Positions 34,971 to 45,716 of a stretch of DNA of 64,000 nucleotides are shown in pieces. The position numbers and the translations under genes were made by a program. The notes beneath the pieces were generated by a model. It made no database searches. It saw only the letters and a list, made by a program, of their open reading frames with translations, and was not told the origin of the DNA. Positions within the stretch are counted from its first letter, which is position 1; every line of letters starts with the position of its first letter. This DNA is from WHSW01 sp963767285 (GTDB taxonomy: Bacteria; Actinomycetota; Thermoleophilia; Solirubrobacterales; 70-9): positions 124,001 through 188,000 of the forward strand of contig CAVYDJ010000004.1 in the NCBI GenBank assembly GCA_963767285.1, read 5' to 3'.

Positions 34971-37900
34971 ATGAAGACAAGGGGAACGGTGAGAAGAGGG
35001 TCGCTGTTGGCGATCGCGGCGGCGGTGAGCTTGCTGTTCTGCGGGGCGACTGCGCACGCGTCGATCTACTGGAGCATCCGCGGCTCCAACGAGGTCGGCC
35101 GGGCGAGCGACGACCTCACCTACGTCAACCCGACGTTCATCCAGAATCCGAACGGCAGCTCGGCCTGCGGCATGGCTGCCAACTCGAGCCACCTCTTCTG
35201 GGGCATGACCCAGGCCGGGCAGATCGCGCGCGCGGACATCGACGGTTCCGACGTCAATCCGGGCTTCGTCCCCAACGTGACGAACCTGAACACCCCCTGC
35301 AGCACGGCCGTCAACGCGACGAGCATCTTCTGGGCCAACACGGGGCTGCCCTTTGGCGTCGGCCGCGCGGACATCGATGGAACGGACGCGGTGCCCAACT
35401 TCATCGGACCCCGAGCGGATGAGGTCTGCGGCGTCGCGTTGAGCTCGACGACGATCTACTGGACGGAGCGGGCCAACGGCATCGCGAAGATCTCCAGCAC
35501 AAACATCGCCGGCGGCGGGATCATCACCACGGTCTCCTCGATCGCTGCGCTGGGGCAGCGCCCCTGCGGGATCGCCGTCGACGAGGCCAACGGCCTCATC
35601 TACTGGACCAACCGGGGCCCGGGTGGCACGACGAGCAACATCGGACGAGGGTCAGCCAACCTGAACCTCCTTGCCCTTGACGCGGACCTCGACTTCAAGC
35701 CGTTGGCCGACGGCGCGGATCCCTGCGGCGTCGAGGCCAGCCCGACGAAGCTCTACTGGACCGAGCTCGGCACGGACCGGATCAAACGCTCAGACCTCAA
35801 TGGAACCAATGAGGAGACCGTCTTCCTGGCCGATCAGAACGGCGGCAATCCGTGCGGGGTCGCGGCCGACGGCGCGAACCCGCCGGGTCCGCCGACGAGC
35901 CTCGCCACGCTCCCGGCCTCACCCTCAGCCGTCGACAACCCTGCCGTAACCGGTCAGGCAACCGCCAACGCGACCATCCACGTCTTCAAGGACGACCCCG
36001 ACTGTGCGGGCACTCCGGACGCAAGCACGCTCGCCAACGGAGGCGGCGCCTTCGGCACCGACCCGATCGTCACCGGCGACGGCACGAGCACGACCTTCCG
36101 CGTTCAGCAGACAACCCTCCTCGGGACGTCCGATTGCAACGCGCTGAACGGCAGCAACCGGGTGACGTACCAGAACATCCCCGCGCAGCCGAACTTCATG
36201 ATCGTGCCGGCCTCGCCCGCCGACAACACGAACCCGCATGTCACGGGAATCGGCTCCCCCGCCGGCACGATGCACGTCTACAAGACCGGCGACTGCACGG
36301 GCACGCCCACGGACGGCCCTGTCGTCGGCGGCAGCTACGACATCCCGATCAGCGTGGCCGACGGATCGGTGACCCAGTTCAGCGTCAAATTGACCAGCCC
36401 GGGGGGTGACTCCCCGTGCTCTGTTTCGCAGACCTACCGGGAGATCCCGACGGCGCCGACGCTGACGACGACCCCGGCCTCACCCGGTCAGGCCGTGAAC
36501 CTGACGATCGGGGGAACCGGCATCGCGAACGGCATCGCCCAGCTCTTCACCGGCAGCAGCTGCACGGCGCCCGCCGCGCAGACCACCGGCATCGCCGCCG
36601 GCGGGGGCTTCCAGTTCACGGTCCCGGTGGCGGACGGCTCGACGACGCAGCACGCGGCGAGGGTCGCCGGGCCGGACCCCACCGCGGCGTTTTCCGCGTG
36701 CACACCGATCAGCTTCACCGAGCTGGCCAACCCGGCGGTCACCGGCTCCTCGCCGGCGTCTCCGGCCAACGACGCCAACCCCACGATCACCGGCACCGCG
36801 TTGAGCGACCCCGCGGTCTCCGTCCGCCTGTTCGACAACTCCGGCCTGCACCGGGGCCCCGAAGGCGATCGGAAGCGCCGCCACGTTCAACGGCGCCGGG
36901 ATTCCAGTCTCCGTCGCCGACGGCTCGGCGACCACCTTCTACGCGACGGCCGCGGCGAACGGTACGGAGACTCCGTGCTCGGCAACCTCCGTCGCCTACA
37001 ACGAGCTCCCGAGCGCCCCGACCGACCTGACGACCCCGGCGTCGCCCTCGGCGGACCTGAGCCCCCGGATCACGGGCAGCGCGCTTGCCGGCACCGTGCA
37101 CGTCTACGAGGCCGGCAACTGCACGGGCGCGGCGACCGACACGGTGGCGAGCGGCGGGACGTTCGACGTCGCAATCCCGCTCTCGTCCGCCTCCGCGACG
37201 ACGTTCTCGGCGACGGTCACGACGCCGGGCGGGACCTCGCCCTGCTCCTCGACGACGAGCTACACGCCGCTGGTGGCACCTGCACCGAGCGCGGCGACGC
37301 CCGCCTCGCCGGCCGACGACACGGACCCGAGGATCCAGGGCAGCGTCCTGGGCCATCCCGCGGTGACCGTCCGGCTGTTCGACAACGCCGGCTGCACGGG
37401 GCCGCCGGTGGCCACCGGCACGGCGGCCCAGTTCAACGGCGTCGGGATCAGCGTCCACGTACCCGAGGGGTCGACGAAGACATTCCACGCAACCGCCGCC
37501 GCGAACGGCACCGAGACCACCTGCTCGCCGAGCTCGGTCACCTACGAGGACCTGATCCCCGGGTTGACGGTGACCGGTCTCGAACTCAACCGCAAGCGCG
37601 GGACGGCGACGCTCACCGTCGAGGCCAGCGCCCCGGGCGAGCTCGGGATCGCGAAGACCAAGAACGTCAAGGCGTTCGGTCCCCTGCAGCTGACCTCGAG
37701 GGGCGCCGCCGAGCTCGCGGTCGTCGCGCGCGGCGATGCGAGAGAGCAGCTGCGCCGCACGGGTCGGACCACCGTCAACCCGCGTGCGACGCTGACCGTG
37801 CCGGGAGGAAGGTTCGGGGTCCGCGCGGAGATCGACCTGCGGCTGACGGTCGCCGCGCTCCCCGCGATCGCCGGCCGCCCGGCGGTGACGGTTCACAGCT

Positions 37901-39528
37901 CGCTCGAGACGTTGCGCCCGACCGACCCGCTCAGCGGGCCGACGTCCGCGACGCTCACGGCGGCGCGTAACGAGTTCGAGTCGTTTCAGGTCGCCGTCTC
38001 GGCGGGCGAGCTCCCGATCCGGGATCTGAATGTCGACGTGCTCGCGCCGCTGACGGGGTCCGGCGGGACGATCCCCGCGTCCAACGTGACCATCTACCGC
38101 GAGCAGACGCTCGACATCGGCCGGTCCTCCGATCTCGAGGGCGCAACCGGGCAGTGGCCCGACGCGCTCATCCCAGCCGTGGATCCCTACTACGGCGAGC
38201 CGCGCGGGGCGTTTCCGGTCGACGTGCCGGCGGGTGCGAACCGCGTCGCCTGGGTCGACGTCCTGGTCCCGCCCGATCAACCCGCCGGCCTCTATCGCGG
38301 CGCGCTTCTGGTCCGCGGCGCGGGCCTGTTCCTGGTTGTGGTGCCGGTGGAGCTCACCGTCCACGACTTCACGTTGCCTTCGACCTCCTCGCTGACGAGC
38401 TCCTTCGGTTCGTTCGACAACATCTGCAGGGCCCACTACGGCGACCGCTGCGACGAGCGGCGGGGCTGGGAGATCAACTCGCTCTACGCGCGCGCCGGGC
38501 TCGAGAACCGCATCTCGCTCTCGGACCCGGCCTACGAAGTGCCGGTCGGGGATGCGGTCGAGCCGTTTCGGCGCTATGTCCAGCCCCTGCTCGACGGCCG
38601 GTCGCCTCGCGACGAGGAGGGCCAGTGGTCGCCCGTCCGTCTCGATGGCGCGGCGCTGACCTCGATCGAGGTCGACGGGGGGATCCGCGCCTGGAAGCGC
38701 GAGGCCACGGAGGGAGGGTTCGGCGATCGGGCTTTCCGCTACGCCTGCGACGAGCCCGGGAGCGACCGCGGGAGCTGGCGCCGTTGCAAGCAGCGCAGTG
38801 AGGTCGCCGGTCGGCGCTGGCGCGGCCTCGACGTGCTCATCACCGCGACGCTCGACAACGCCAGGCGCTTTCAGGCCGAGCGGCTGATCGACATCCTCGT
38901 GCCGCTGGTCAACAACATGGACGACAAGCCGGGGGCGAGCGAGTACTCGGGCGACCAGCGGCCCGGCTACGACCCGTTCCTCGCCAGGCCGGGCCGGCAG
39001 CTCTGGCTCTACAACTCCTGCGAGAGCCACGGCTGCGGCGCCGCCGTCGAGAGCGATCCCTACTTGGCGGGGTGGCCGTCCTACGTGATCGACCAACCCG
39101 CGTCCGAGCACCGGGCGATGGGGTTGCTCGCCTACGAGTACGGCGCGGACGGAGAGCTCTACTACGCGGTCGACTGGGATCTGACCAGCGCCTGGCAGAG
39201 CCAGCGCTCGTTCGCCGGCAACGGCGATGGGACGCTGTTCTATCCAGGCACCCCGGCCAGGATCGGCGGCACCCACGACATCCCGATCGAGTCGATCCGG
39301 CTGAAGCGGATCCGTGACGGTCGCGAGGACTACGAGTACGGGAGGCTCGCCGCGCGCAGTGGACATCGGACCGAGGCGGTCGCGGCCGCTCGCTCGCTGT
39401 TTCCCACCATGTATTCGACCGATGTGACCCCGGCCGCCTTCGAGCAAGCGCGGCTGGCGCTCGCGGGCCTCGTAGCGCCGGGCCTGGGGTCAGTCGATGG
39501 TCAGGCAGCTGCCGTGAGCGACCCCTAG
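34971..39528 (+). CDS. Secreted YWTD-like propeller, Ig-like repeats and DUF4091 glycosidase-like domain (one frameshift)
   Basis: The two frames join near 36848, where one extra C breaks the coding (DNSGLHRG for expected DNSGCTGAP). Read through, the protein is about 1,518 residues. It has a signal peptide (1-30); a propeller with IYWTERANG, IYWTNRGPG and LYWTELGTD (30-310); about six Ig-like repeats of 85 residues, each starting PASPA and containing VHVYEAGNCTG-like strands; a beta domain; and a DUF4091 domain of about 500 residues ending IESIRLKRIRDGREDYEYG, the family hallmark. DUF4091 is related to GH123-type TIM barrels, so glycan hydrolysis is plausible. The frameshift may be a sequence error. 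Confidence 0.75.
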
Positions 39529-39537
39529 CGGTGGCCG

Positions 39538-42500
39538 CTAACCCGTGACCTCGAACTTGTGCTTTGCCGGGGTCGGGTCGATGTTGCGGGCGGCGTCGGC
39601 CGCGCGAACGCTGAAGGTGTACCTGCCCGGCTCCAGCTTCTTGTACTGCTTCGGCGAGCTGCACGGTCCGAACGTACGAAGGCGTCTCTTCGCCCGCTTG
39701 CCCTGCAGCCTGCACTCAAAGTTCGCGCGATCCTCGGTGGCGTGGAACATGAACTTCACCGTTGGCTTACCTTGCTTCCTCTTCGGGCCCTTGTCGACGA
39801 TCGTGTCGGGCGGCGCGGTGTCACCGCTTGAATCCAGGATCGTGGCGACTGCCTCCTGATCCGGAGTCGCTGCGTGGATTGGGTCCGAGAGCACAACTCG
39901 GAAGGTCTCGTTTTGCTCCACCGAGCCGTCCGCGTTGGTTGGGATGCTGAGCGCGCTCGTCAGCTGGCCCGGGTCGAAGACCAGGGTTCCCTCGCGTGAG
40001 GAGTAGTCGCCGGCGGCGGTCGCGGTGCCGTCCTCGGTCTTGAAGTCCACGACCACGGGAAATGCCACGGCGCGCGACAGGGTCACGGCGATGCTCGCAT
40101 CCGAGCCCTCAGCCACCGAACCGTCGGCAATCGAGAGGGTTGGCGCGCCGTCCGCCCGCGGAGTTACCGGTCCGCTGGCATCGGTGACCGCCAGTGTCGA
40201 TCCGGCGCTGAATGTCACGGCGCCCGAGAGCGGACCGTAATAGCTCGTCGTGCCCAACTCGGCGTTGGTCAGCGGCGTCGCGGTGACCTCGAAGCTGTCG
40301 GCCGAGTAGCTCAGCTCGACCGGGCTGCGTGAGTCGGTGACGATGACCTTCTGGACGCCGAGGTCGAGCAGCTGGATCAGCCCGGCAAGCTCGGCCTCTT
40401 CGAGCGTCATCGGCGGCGCGCCGGCGGCTGCCTCGACCATCGGCTCCGGCGCGTTGGCCGACCTCGCGCCAGCGAGGTCGAGCTGGAAGATGCTGATCTC
40501 GAAGCCGTCGGAGTTGCAGCTCGCGCTCGTTGGCCCGGGGAGGACGGGATCGCCGCTGACGAGGAAGTCCTCGATCCGCGAAGTCACGGAAGGGTCCCCC
40601 GGTAGCGGCACATGCTCCACCCCGCACGAGTAGTGGATTGGGATATCGGCACCGAGAGGGTTGGTCGTGTCCTGAGGCCCCTGGACGCCGCTTCGGACCG
40701 GCACGGTGCCGTCACCGGTCCCGTAGCCGAGTTCCACGTAGTCCTTCTCGCCGGATCGATAGAAGAGGATGCTCTCAACGGTCGTCACCCCCGAGCCGAC
40801 GAAGGCTTGGTAGTCGACTCCGTTCGTCTTGAACCCGTCGAGCGACTGCGCATGATCGTCGAGCGCGTGGGCCAGGAGTGCCGGTTCGCCGCCGAGGTGG
40901 AAGACGTAGCCCAGGAGCCCGGCGCGGTCGAGTGGTTGCGGCTGGCGGTCATTGACCGTCAGCCAGTCGCCGAAGTTCGCCGTCGGGTAGAGGTAGTAGA
41001 GCCCCTGCGCGGTTCGCGCCCACTCCTGAAACTCCGCATCGATGATGATGTTGTCGAGCGCCTCGGCCGCTGGTGACTCGAGCCCGGCGGCGAGCGGGAA
41101 GATCGCCTTCGGTGAACCCCAATAAGGGGTACCGACGGTGAGCGCGCGCGCGACCTTGTCGGCGCGAGACTGGTCGTTGATGTAGTCGCGAATCACCAGG
41201 CCGCCCATCGAGTGCCCCATCAGCACAACCTTGGGGAAGACGACGTCGGGCTGTGGACAAACCACGGCCTCGGCTGGCAGGACTCCCCCGCAGCGCGCGA
41301 ACTCGACCATCGCGTCGAGCTCGTCGAGCGCCAGATGCGGCGACTTGCGCCAGTCCCACACGTAAACGTAGTTCGTGGCGATCCGGTCGAGGAAGGTGAC
41401 GGCAGGACCGTAGACCTGCTTGCCGAACAACGAGTCGAAGATCTCGGTCGGGCGCGCGAGCGGGTTACAGCTCCCCTGCTCGAGGTTCGTCTCGCCGTCA
41501 GCCTGGAGGCGCATCTGGTCGAACTCGATCGAAGGGAGGTCGGGATAAAGCTGATCGCTGCCACAGGCGATCTTGGCACCGGCGAAGCCGTGGACGAAGA
41601 CGATCGGTGGAGGGGGGAGTACCTGCCAGGCGGGTGAGAAGTCGTCCGCCACCGGGGTACTCGTCAGGTTCGTCTGGGCCGAGCCGTTGGCGTTCATCAC
41701 GTAGATCTCGTAGTTGCCGTCGCGGGTCGGTCGCGAAGGCGATCCGCTCGCCATCAGGCGACCATGAAGGGGCTTCGTCAATGGCCGCGTTGGCCGTCAA
41801 GGGGGTCTGGCCAGAGCCGTCGGCGGCGGCCATTGTGTAGATGTTCTCGTTGCCGTCTCGGCGGCTCGTGAAGGCGATCCGCTGGCCGTCGGGCGACCAC
41901 GCGGCCGTCGTGTCGGAGGCCGTGTCGGTCGTCAGCCGAGTCTGGCCCGAGCCGTTCGCGTTCATCACGTAGATCTCGTCGTTGCCGTCTCGGCGGCTTG
42001 TGAAGGCGATCCGCTGGCCGTCGGGCGACCACGCGGCCATCGTGTCGGAGGCCGTGTCGGTCGTCAGCCGAGTCTGGCCCGAGCCGTTCGCGTTCATCAC
42101 GTAGATCTCGTAATTGCCGGCACGAAAGCTCGTGAAGGCGATCCGCTGGCCGTCGGGCGACCAGGCAGGCTCGATGTCGGTGGCTGCGCTGGTGGTCAGC
42201 CGCGTCTCTTGCGAACCGCCCGCGTTGATCGTGTAGATGTCCAAGTTGGAGCCGCGGTCGCTGTGGAATGCGATCCGCTGGCCGTCCGGCGACCAGTCCG
42301 CTTCTTGATCGTCGACCGCGTTCGTGGTCAAGCGCGTCTGCCCGGAGCCGTTGGCGTTCGCCACGTAGATCTCGAAGTTGAGGTGGCGGTCGCTGGTGAA
42401 GGCGATCTTGCCGTTCTCGCCCACGAAGGCCGCTTGGGCGGGCGAGGGCGCGACCCAGCCGGCGAATCCCAGCCCGAAGCCGGCAAAGACGACCGCGAGG

Positions 42501-42565
42501 CGAGCGACACCAACCCGCCGCCGATCGACCGGCCCTCCTCGCTCGCCGGCCCGATCCCTGGTCAC
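39538..42565 (-). CDS. Secreted TolB-like propeller fused to lipase, Calx-beta and Cys-containing C-terminal module (one frameshift)
   Basis: GTG at 42565 starts a signal peptide. Six PD40 repeats follow (WSPDGQRIAFTSRRDGN, EIYVMNANGSGQTRLTT). The frame shifts near 41725 in a GGG run (expected FATDRDGNYEIY). The rest is a lipase (PIVFVHGFAGAK, nucleophile in VLMGHSMGGLVIRDY, WDWRKSP) of the lecithin-cholesterol acyltransferase type, a Calx-beta domain (VAEGSDASIAVTLSR, FKTEDGTATAAGDY) and the Cys module FECRLQ...PCSSP...FSVRAADAA...DPTPA. The full length would be about 1,008 residues. It would be an extracellular lipase carrying its own binding domains. Confidence 0.8.
41872..42118 (-). repeat. 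Near-identical tandem repeats encoding PD40 blades
   Basis: Two units of roughly 126 bp are almost identical base for base (GCGATCCGCTGGCCGTCGGG, GTGTCGGAGGCCGTGTCGGT). A third at the left edge of the next blade is partly conserved. This points to recent duplication or gene conversion. Confidence 0.6.
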
Positions 42566-42671
42566 GCGCGCCTCTCAGTTGACGTCCCCAAGCTAGCACG
42601 GGGCCGGCCGTCGACCCGAAGGAGGACGACTTCCGGCCCGCGTTCGAGCTCGAAGTCGCTTCGTCGAGGTA

Positions 42672-42929
42672 GACCGTGAGCCAGCGGCGCTCGAGCATGG
42701 GGGCGTCACGATCGACGACGTTGCTCACATGGACCTGTACTCCTGCTTCCCGGTCGCGGTCGAGATCGCCGCCGCCGAGCTGGGCCTCGCCCCCGACGGT
42801 GCCCGCACGATCGTTCGCAGCACAGATGAGTCCATCACAACCGGCCTGCTCGAGTCCGACCCGCTGGGCGCCGAGCTTGCGGTCTCCGGACCGGGAGCGC
42901 TCACGATCGGCCGCGCTCGTAGACGCTGA
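42672..42929 (+). pseudogene. Remnant of an acetyl-CoA acetyltransferase (thiolase-like) gene
   Basis: The frame reads REPAALEHGGVTIDDVAHMD then LYSCFPVAVEIAAAELGLA, the segment around the active region of thiolase-like acetyltransferases. It jumps directly to TDESITTGLLESDPLGAELA, which resembles the family C-terminus. The N-terminal part and some 150 residues in between are missing. It is a deletion remnant. Confidence 0.5.
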
Positions 42930-42939
42930 CGCGGCGTGG

Positions 42940-43686
42940 TCAGGCCTTCGTCCCGGCCGCCTCGCGCACGCGATCGTCGGCGGCGATCAGCGTCTCGTCA
43001 TCGGCCGGGACCGATGGCGGGTCGGCCGGGTACTCGTCATGGCGCCGCCACCACGAGTCCCCGTCCTGCGGGTAGCCCTCCGGCGAGTCCTGCCATTCCT
43101 CCTGGCGCCCGAGCGGCGCGATGTCGAGGAAGCTGAACGTGCTGCCGAGGGCCTCGTCGCCGCGCCCGTCGACCATGTACGTGCGGTAGATCCGATCCCC
43201 GACCCGCAGGAAGACGTTGGTCGCGTGCATCTCGTCGACGTCGAAGTCCTCGTCCCAGTCGTCGGTGATCGTGTACCAGGGGATGCGCTCCCAGCCCATC
43301 CTCTTCTGCAGTCGCTGGATCTCGGCCTGGGGCGCCCGCGAGGCGTGCACGACCGTCATGTCGCGCGCGTTGACGTGCGCCGGATGAGCGCGCTGGTCGG
43401 TCATCATCGAGCAGCCCCAGCAGCCCTTGTCCGGCCAGCCGTTGACGTCCGGCTCGAAGAAGAACCGGTAGATGGCCAGCTGCCGGCGGCCCTCGAACAT
43501 GTCGAGGAGGCTGAGCCGGCCGTCCGGGCCGTCGAACTCGTAGTCCTTCTCGACGAGCATTCGCGGCATACGCCGGCGCTTGGCGGCCAGCGCATCGCGG
43601 GCGTGCGTGAACTCCTTCTCCTCCACCAGCAGTTGCTCGCGCGCGTCCTTCCACTCCTGTGGCGAGACGATGGGGGGTAGCTCCAT
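42940..43686 (-). CDS. DUF899 thioredoxin-like protein (CWGC type)
   Basis: The product is 248 residues from ATG at 43686 with GGAG upstream. Features of DUF899 are an N-terminal helix (VSPQEWKDAREQLLVEEKEF), LPPIVS, YEFDGPDGRLSLLDMFEGRRQL, a Cys pair in KGCWGCSMMTD at the place of the thioredoxin motif, VHASRAP, and a C-terminal WWRRHDEYP. The role is unknown; a redox function is inferred from the fold. A second DUF899 gene lies at 48583 with a different Cys pair. Confidence 0.85.
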   Translation of the reverse strand: MELPPIVSPQEWKDAREQLLVEEKEFTHARDALAAKRRRMPRMLVEKDYEFDGPDGRLSLLDMFEGRRQLAIYRFFFEPDVNGWPDKGCWGCSMMTDQRAHPAHVNARDMTVVHASRAPQAEIQRLQKRMGWERIPWYTITDDWDEDFDVDEMHATNVFLRVGDRIYRTYMVDGRGDEALGSTFSFLDIAPLGRQEEWQDSPEGYPQDGDSWWRRHDEYPADPPSVPADDETLIAADDRVREAAGTKA

Positions 43687-43848
43687 GACGGATCTCCTTC
43701 GGTGGCCGGATCTCGCGTGTCGTTCGACCCGTACCCGGAGTGGCGGCCGGCTACCCACCCGCGGTTTCCTCGCGGATCGGCGCCCTCACCGACGCTCGAT
43801 CCAGACCGGCGCCGATCCGGCCCCAGTTGGTTATCGTCGCCCCGGGGT

Positions 43849-45630
43849 ATGGGTGATCGGGGACTGACGCGACGGAGCTTCGTGCGCAGCGCGGGCGCGG
43901 GCGCGGTCGCGTTCGGCGCCGCGACCAACCCGCTGCTCGCCCGCGCGATCGCCGGCGTCTCGCCGGGCAAGCGCGTGGCGGTGCTCGGCGGCGGCATGGC
44001 CGGGCTCACGGCCGCGCACGAGCTCGCCGAGCGTGGCTTCAAGGTGGACGTGTACGAGCCGGTCGCCCTGGGCGGCAAGGCTCGCTCGATCGGCGTCCCC
44101 GACACCGCGGCGGACGGCCGCAAGGACCTGCCGGGCGAGCACGGGTTCCGCTTCTTCCCGGGCTTCTACCACCACATCCCCGACACGATGCGGCGGATCC
44201 CCGACGGCAAGAACCCCGAGGGCGTCTACAACAACCTGATCGCCGTGAGCGGCGGGCGGTCGGTCCGATCCGAGGGCCGCGTCGACGCGCAGCTGTTCGG
44301 GATGGCTCCGGACCCGAGCGCGGTGCTCACCCCCGACGGGATGCGCGCGCTCCTGATCGAGGGGCTCGCGAAGGGAAGGATGGTGCCGCCGCAGGAGCTC
44401 GCGTACTTCGTCGAGCGGGCGCTGGTCTTCTACACGTCTTGCGACGAGCGCCGCTACGGCGAGTGGGAATACGTGCCGTGGTGGGACTTCATCGGCGCCG
44501 CCAGCCGCTCCGGCGAGTATCAGAAGATCGTCGCGCGCGGCCTGACCCGGTCGGTCGTCGCGGCGAAGGAGACGGTCGCCTCGACGCGGACGATCGGCAA
44601 CATGGCCGAGGCGTTCATCATGAACATCATGGGCCGGGGCAACGACGGCGCCATCGACCGCGTCCTCGATCGCCCGACCAACGAGGCTTGGATCAAGCCC
44701 TGGGTGCGCCTGCTGAAGAAGCTCGGCGTGAGCTTTCACATGGGCCAGCGCGTCACGGCGCTCGAGCCCGGCGGCGATGGCGCGATCGCGGCCGCGACGG
44801 TGACCGGCGCCGACGGCCAGACCCGGCGGATCGACGCCGATTGGTTCGTTTCGGCGATGCCGGCCGAGCGCATCCAGAAGCTGCTCTCGCGGAAGCTGCT
44901 GCGCGCCGACGAGAGGCTCGAGGGCATCAACGAGCTCTACACCGACTGGATGTCCGGCGTCCAGTACTTCCTGCGAAAGCGGATCGACATCACCCCGGGC
45001 CACGTCACGTACGTGGACGCGGAGTGGGCGCTGACCTCGCTGACGCAGGCCCAGTTCTGGGGCGAGCGCGACTTCCCCGCCGCCTACGGTGACGGCGAAG
45101 CGGTCGACTGCCTCTCGGTCGACGTCTCGGACTGGGACACGCCCGGGCCGCTGACCGGCAAGGTCGCCAAGCGGTGCACGCAGGCGGAGATCAAGCGCGA
45201 GGTCTGGCATCAGATCTCTTCCCACCTGTCAGACACCGATCCCGAGATCCTCGATCCCGACCTGGTCCACTCGGCGTTCATCGATCCGGGGATCCAGTGG
45301 CATCCGACCCGCGGCCGCAACTCGAACGCGACGCCGCTGCTGGTCAACACGGTCGGCTCGTGGGACAAGCGGCCCGAGCCGAGGACGGCGCTGCACAACC
45401 TGTTCCTCTGCGGCGACTACGTGCGAAACGACATCGACCTCGCGACGATGGAGGGCGCCAACGAGACCGGACGGGCGGCGTCCGCGGCGCTCATGGAGGC
45501 GTCCGGCTCGACCGCCGCGCCGCCCCAGATGTACACGCTCTACGACCCGCCCGAGATGGAAGGCGAGAAAGCCGCCGACCGCGAGCTCTACCGCCAGGGC
45601 CTGCCGAACGCGCTCGACGTCGAGGCCTGA
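43849..45630 (+). CDS. Tat-exported FAD-dependent amine-oxidase/phytoene-desaturase-like oxidoreductase
   Basis: The product is 593 residues from ATG at 43849. The Tat signal is LTRRSFVRSAGAG. The dinucleotide-binding motif GGGMAGLTAAHELAERGF is followed by the acidic strand VDVYE and GGKARS, then HGFRFFPGFY. The C-terminal FAD motif is LFLCGDYVRNDIDLATMEGANETGRAAS. This architecture is that of NAD(P)-binding desaturase/amine-oxidase flavoproteins (hydroxysqualene-dehydroxylase or carotenoid-desaturase-like). Export by Tat with bound FAD is plausible. The substrate is unknown. The coding region starts divergently from the DUF899 gene. Confidence 0.82.
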   Translation: MGDRGLTRRSFVRSAGAGAVAFGAATNPLLARAIAGVSPGKRVAVLGGGMAGLTAAHELAERGFKVDVYEPVALGGKARSIGVPDTAADGRKDLPGEHGFRFFPGFYHHIPDTMRRIPDGKNPEGVYNNLIAVSGGRSVRSEGRVDAQLFGMAPDPSAVLTPDGMRALLIEGLAKGRMVPPQELAYFVERALVFYTSCDERRYGEWEYVPWWDFIGAASRSGEYQKIVARGLTRSVVAAKETVASTRTIGNMAEAFIMNIMGRGNDGAIDRVLDRPTNEAWIKPWVRLLKKLGVSFHMGQRVTALEPGGDGAIAAATVTGADGQTRRIDADWFVSAMPAERIQKLLSRKLLRADERLEGINELYTDWMSGVQYFLRKRIDITPGHVTYVDAEWALTSLTQAQFWGERDFPAAYGDGEAVDCLSVDVSDWDTPGPLTGKVAKRCTQAEIKREVWHQISSHLSDTDPEILDPDLVHSAFIDPGIQWHPTRGRNSNATPLLVNTVGSWDKRPEPRTALHNLFLCGDYVRNDIDLATMEGANETGRAASAALMEASGSTAAPPQMYTLYDPPEMEGEKAADRELYRQGLPNALDVEA

Positions 45631-45716
45631 CCGCGGCGCGGCGCGTTCAGCGGGGTGCGTACGGCGCGAGGGCCGAAGGCGCGGTCGTCTGCGAGAGCCT
45701 GCTGGGAGGGCGCTGA

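Noticed and set aside
36787..39447. Minus-strand open frame of about 886 codons
   Set aside because: Antisense shadow of the DUF4091 coding region; low-complexity composition and no family marks.
41872..42118. Near-identical DNA repeats as a non-coding satellite
   Set aside because: They keep frame and encode complete PD40 blades.
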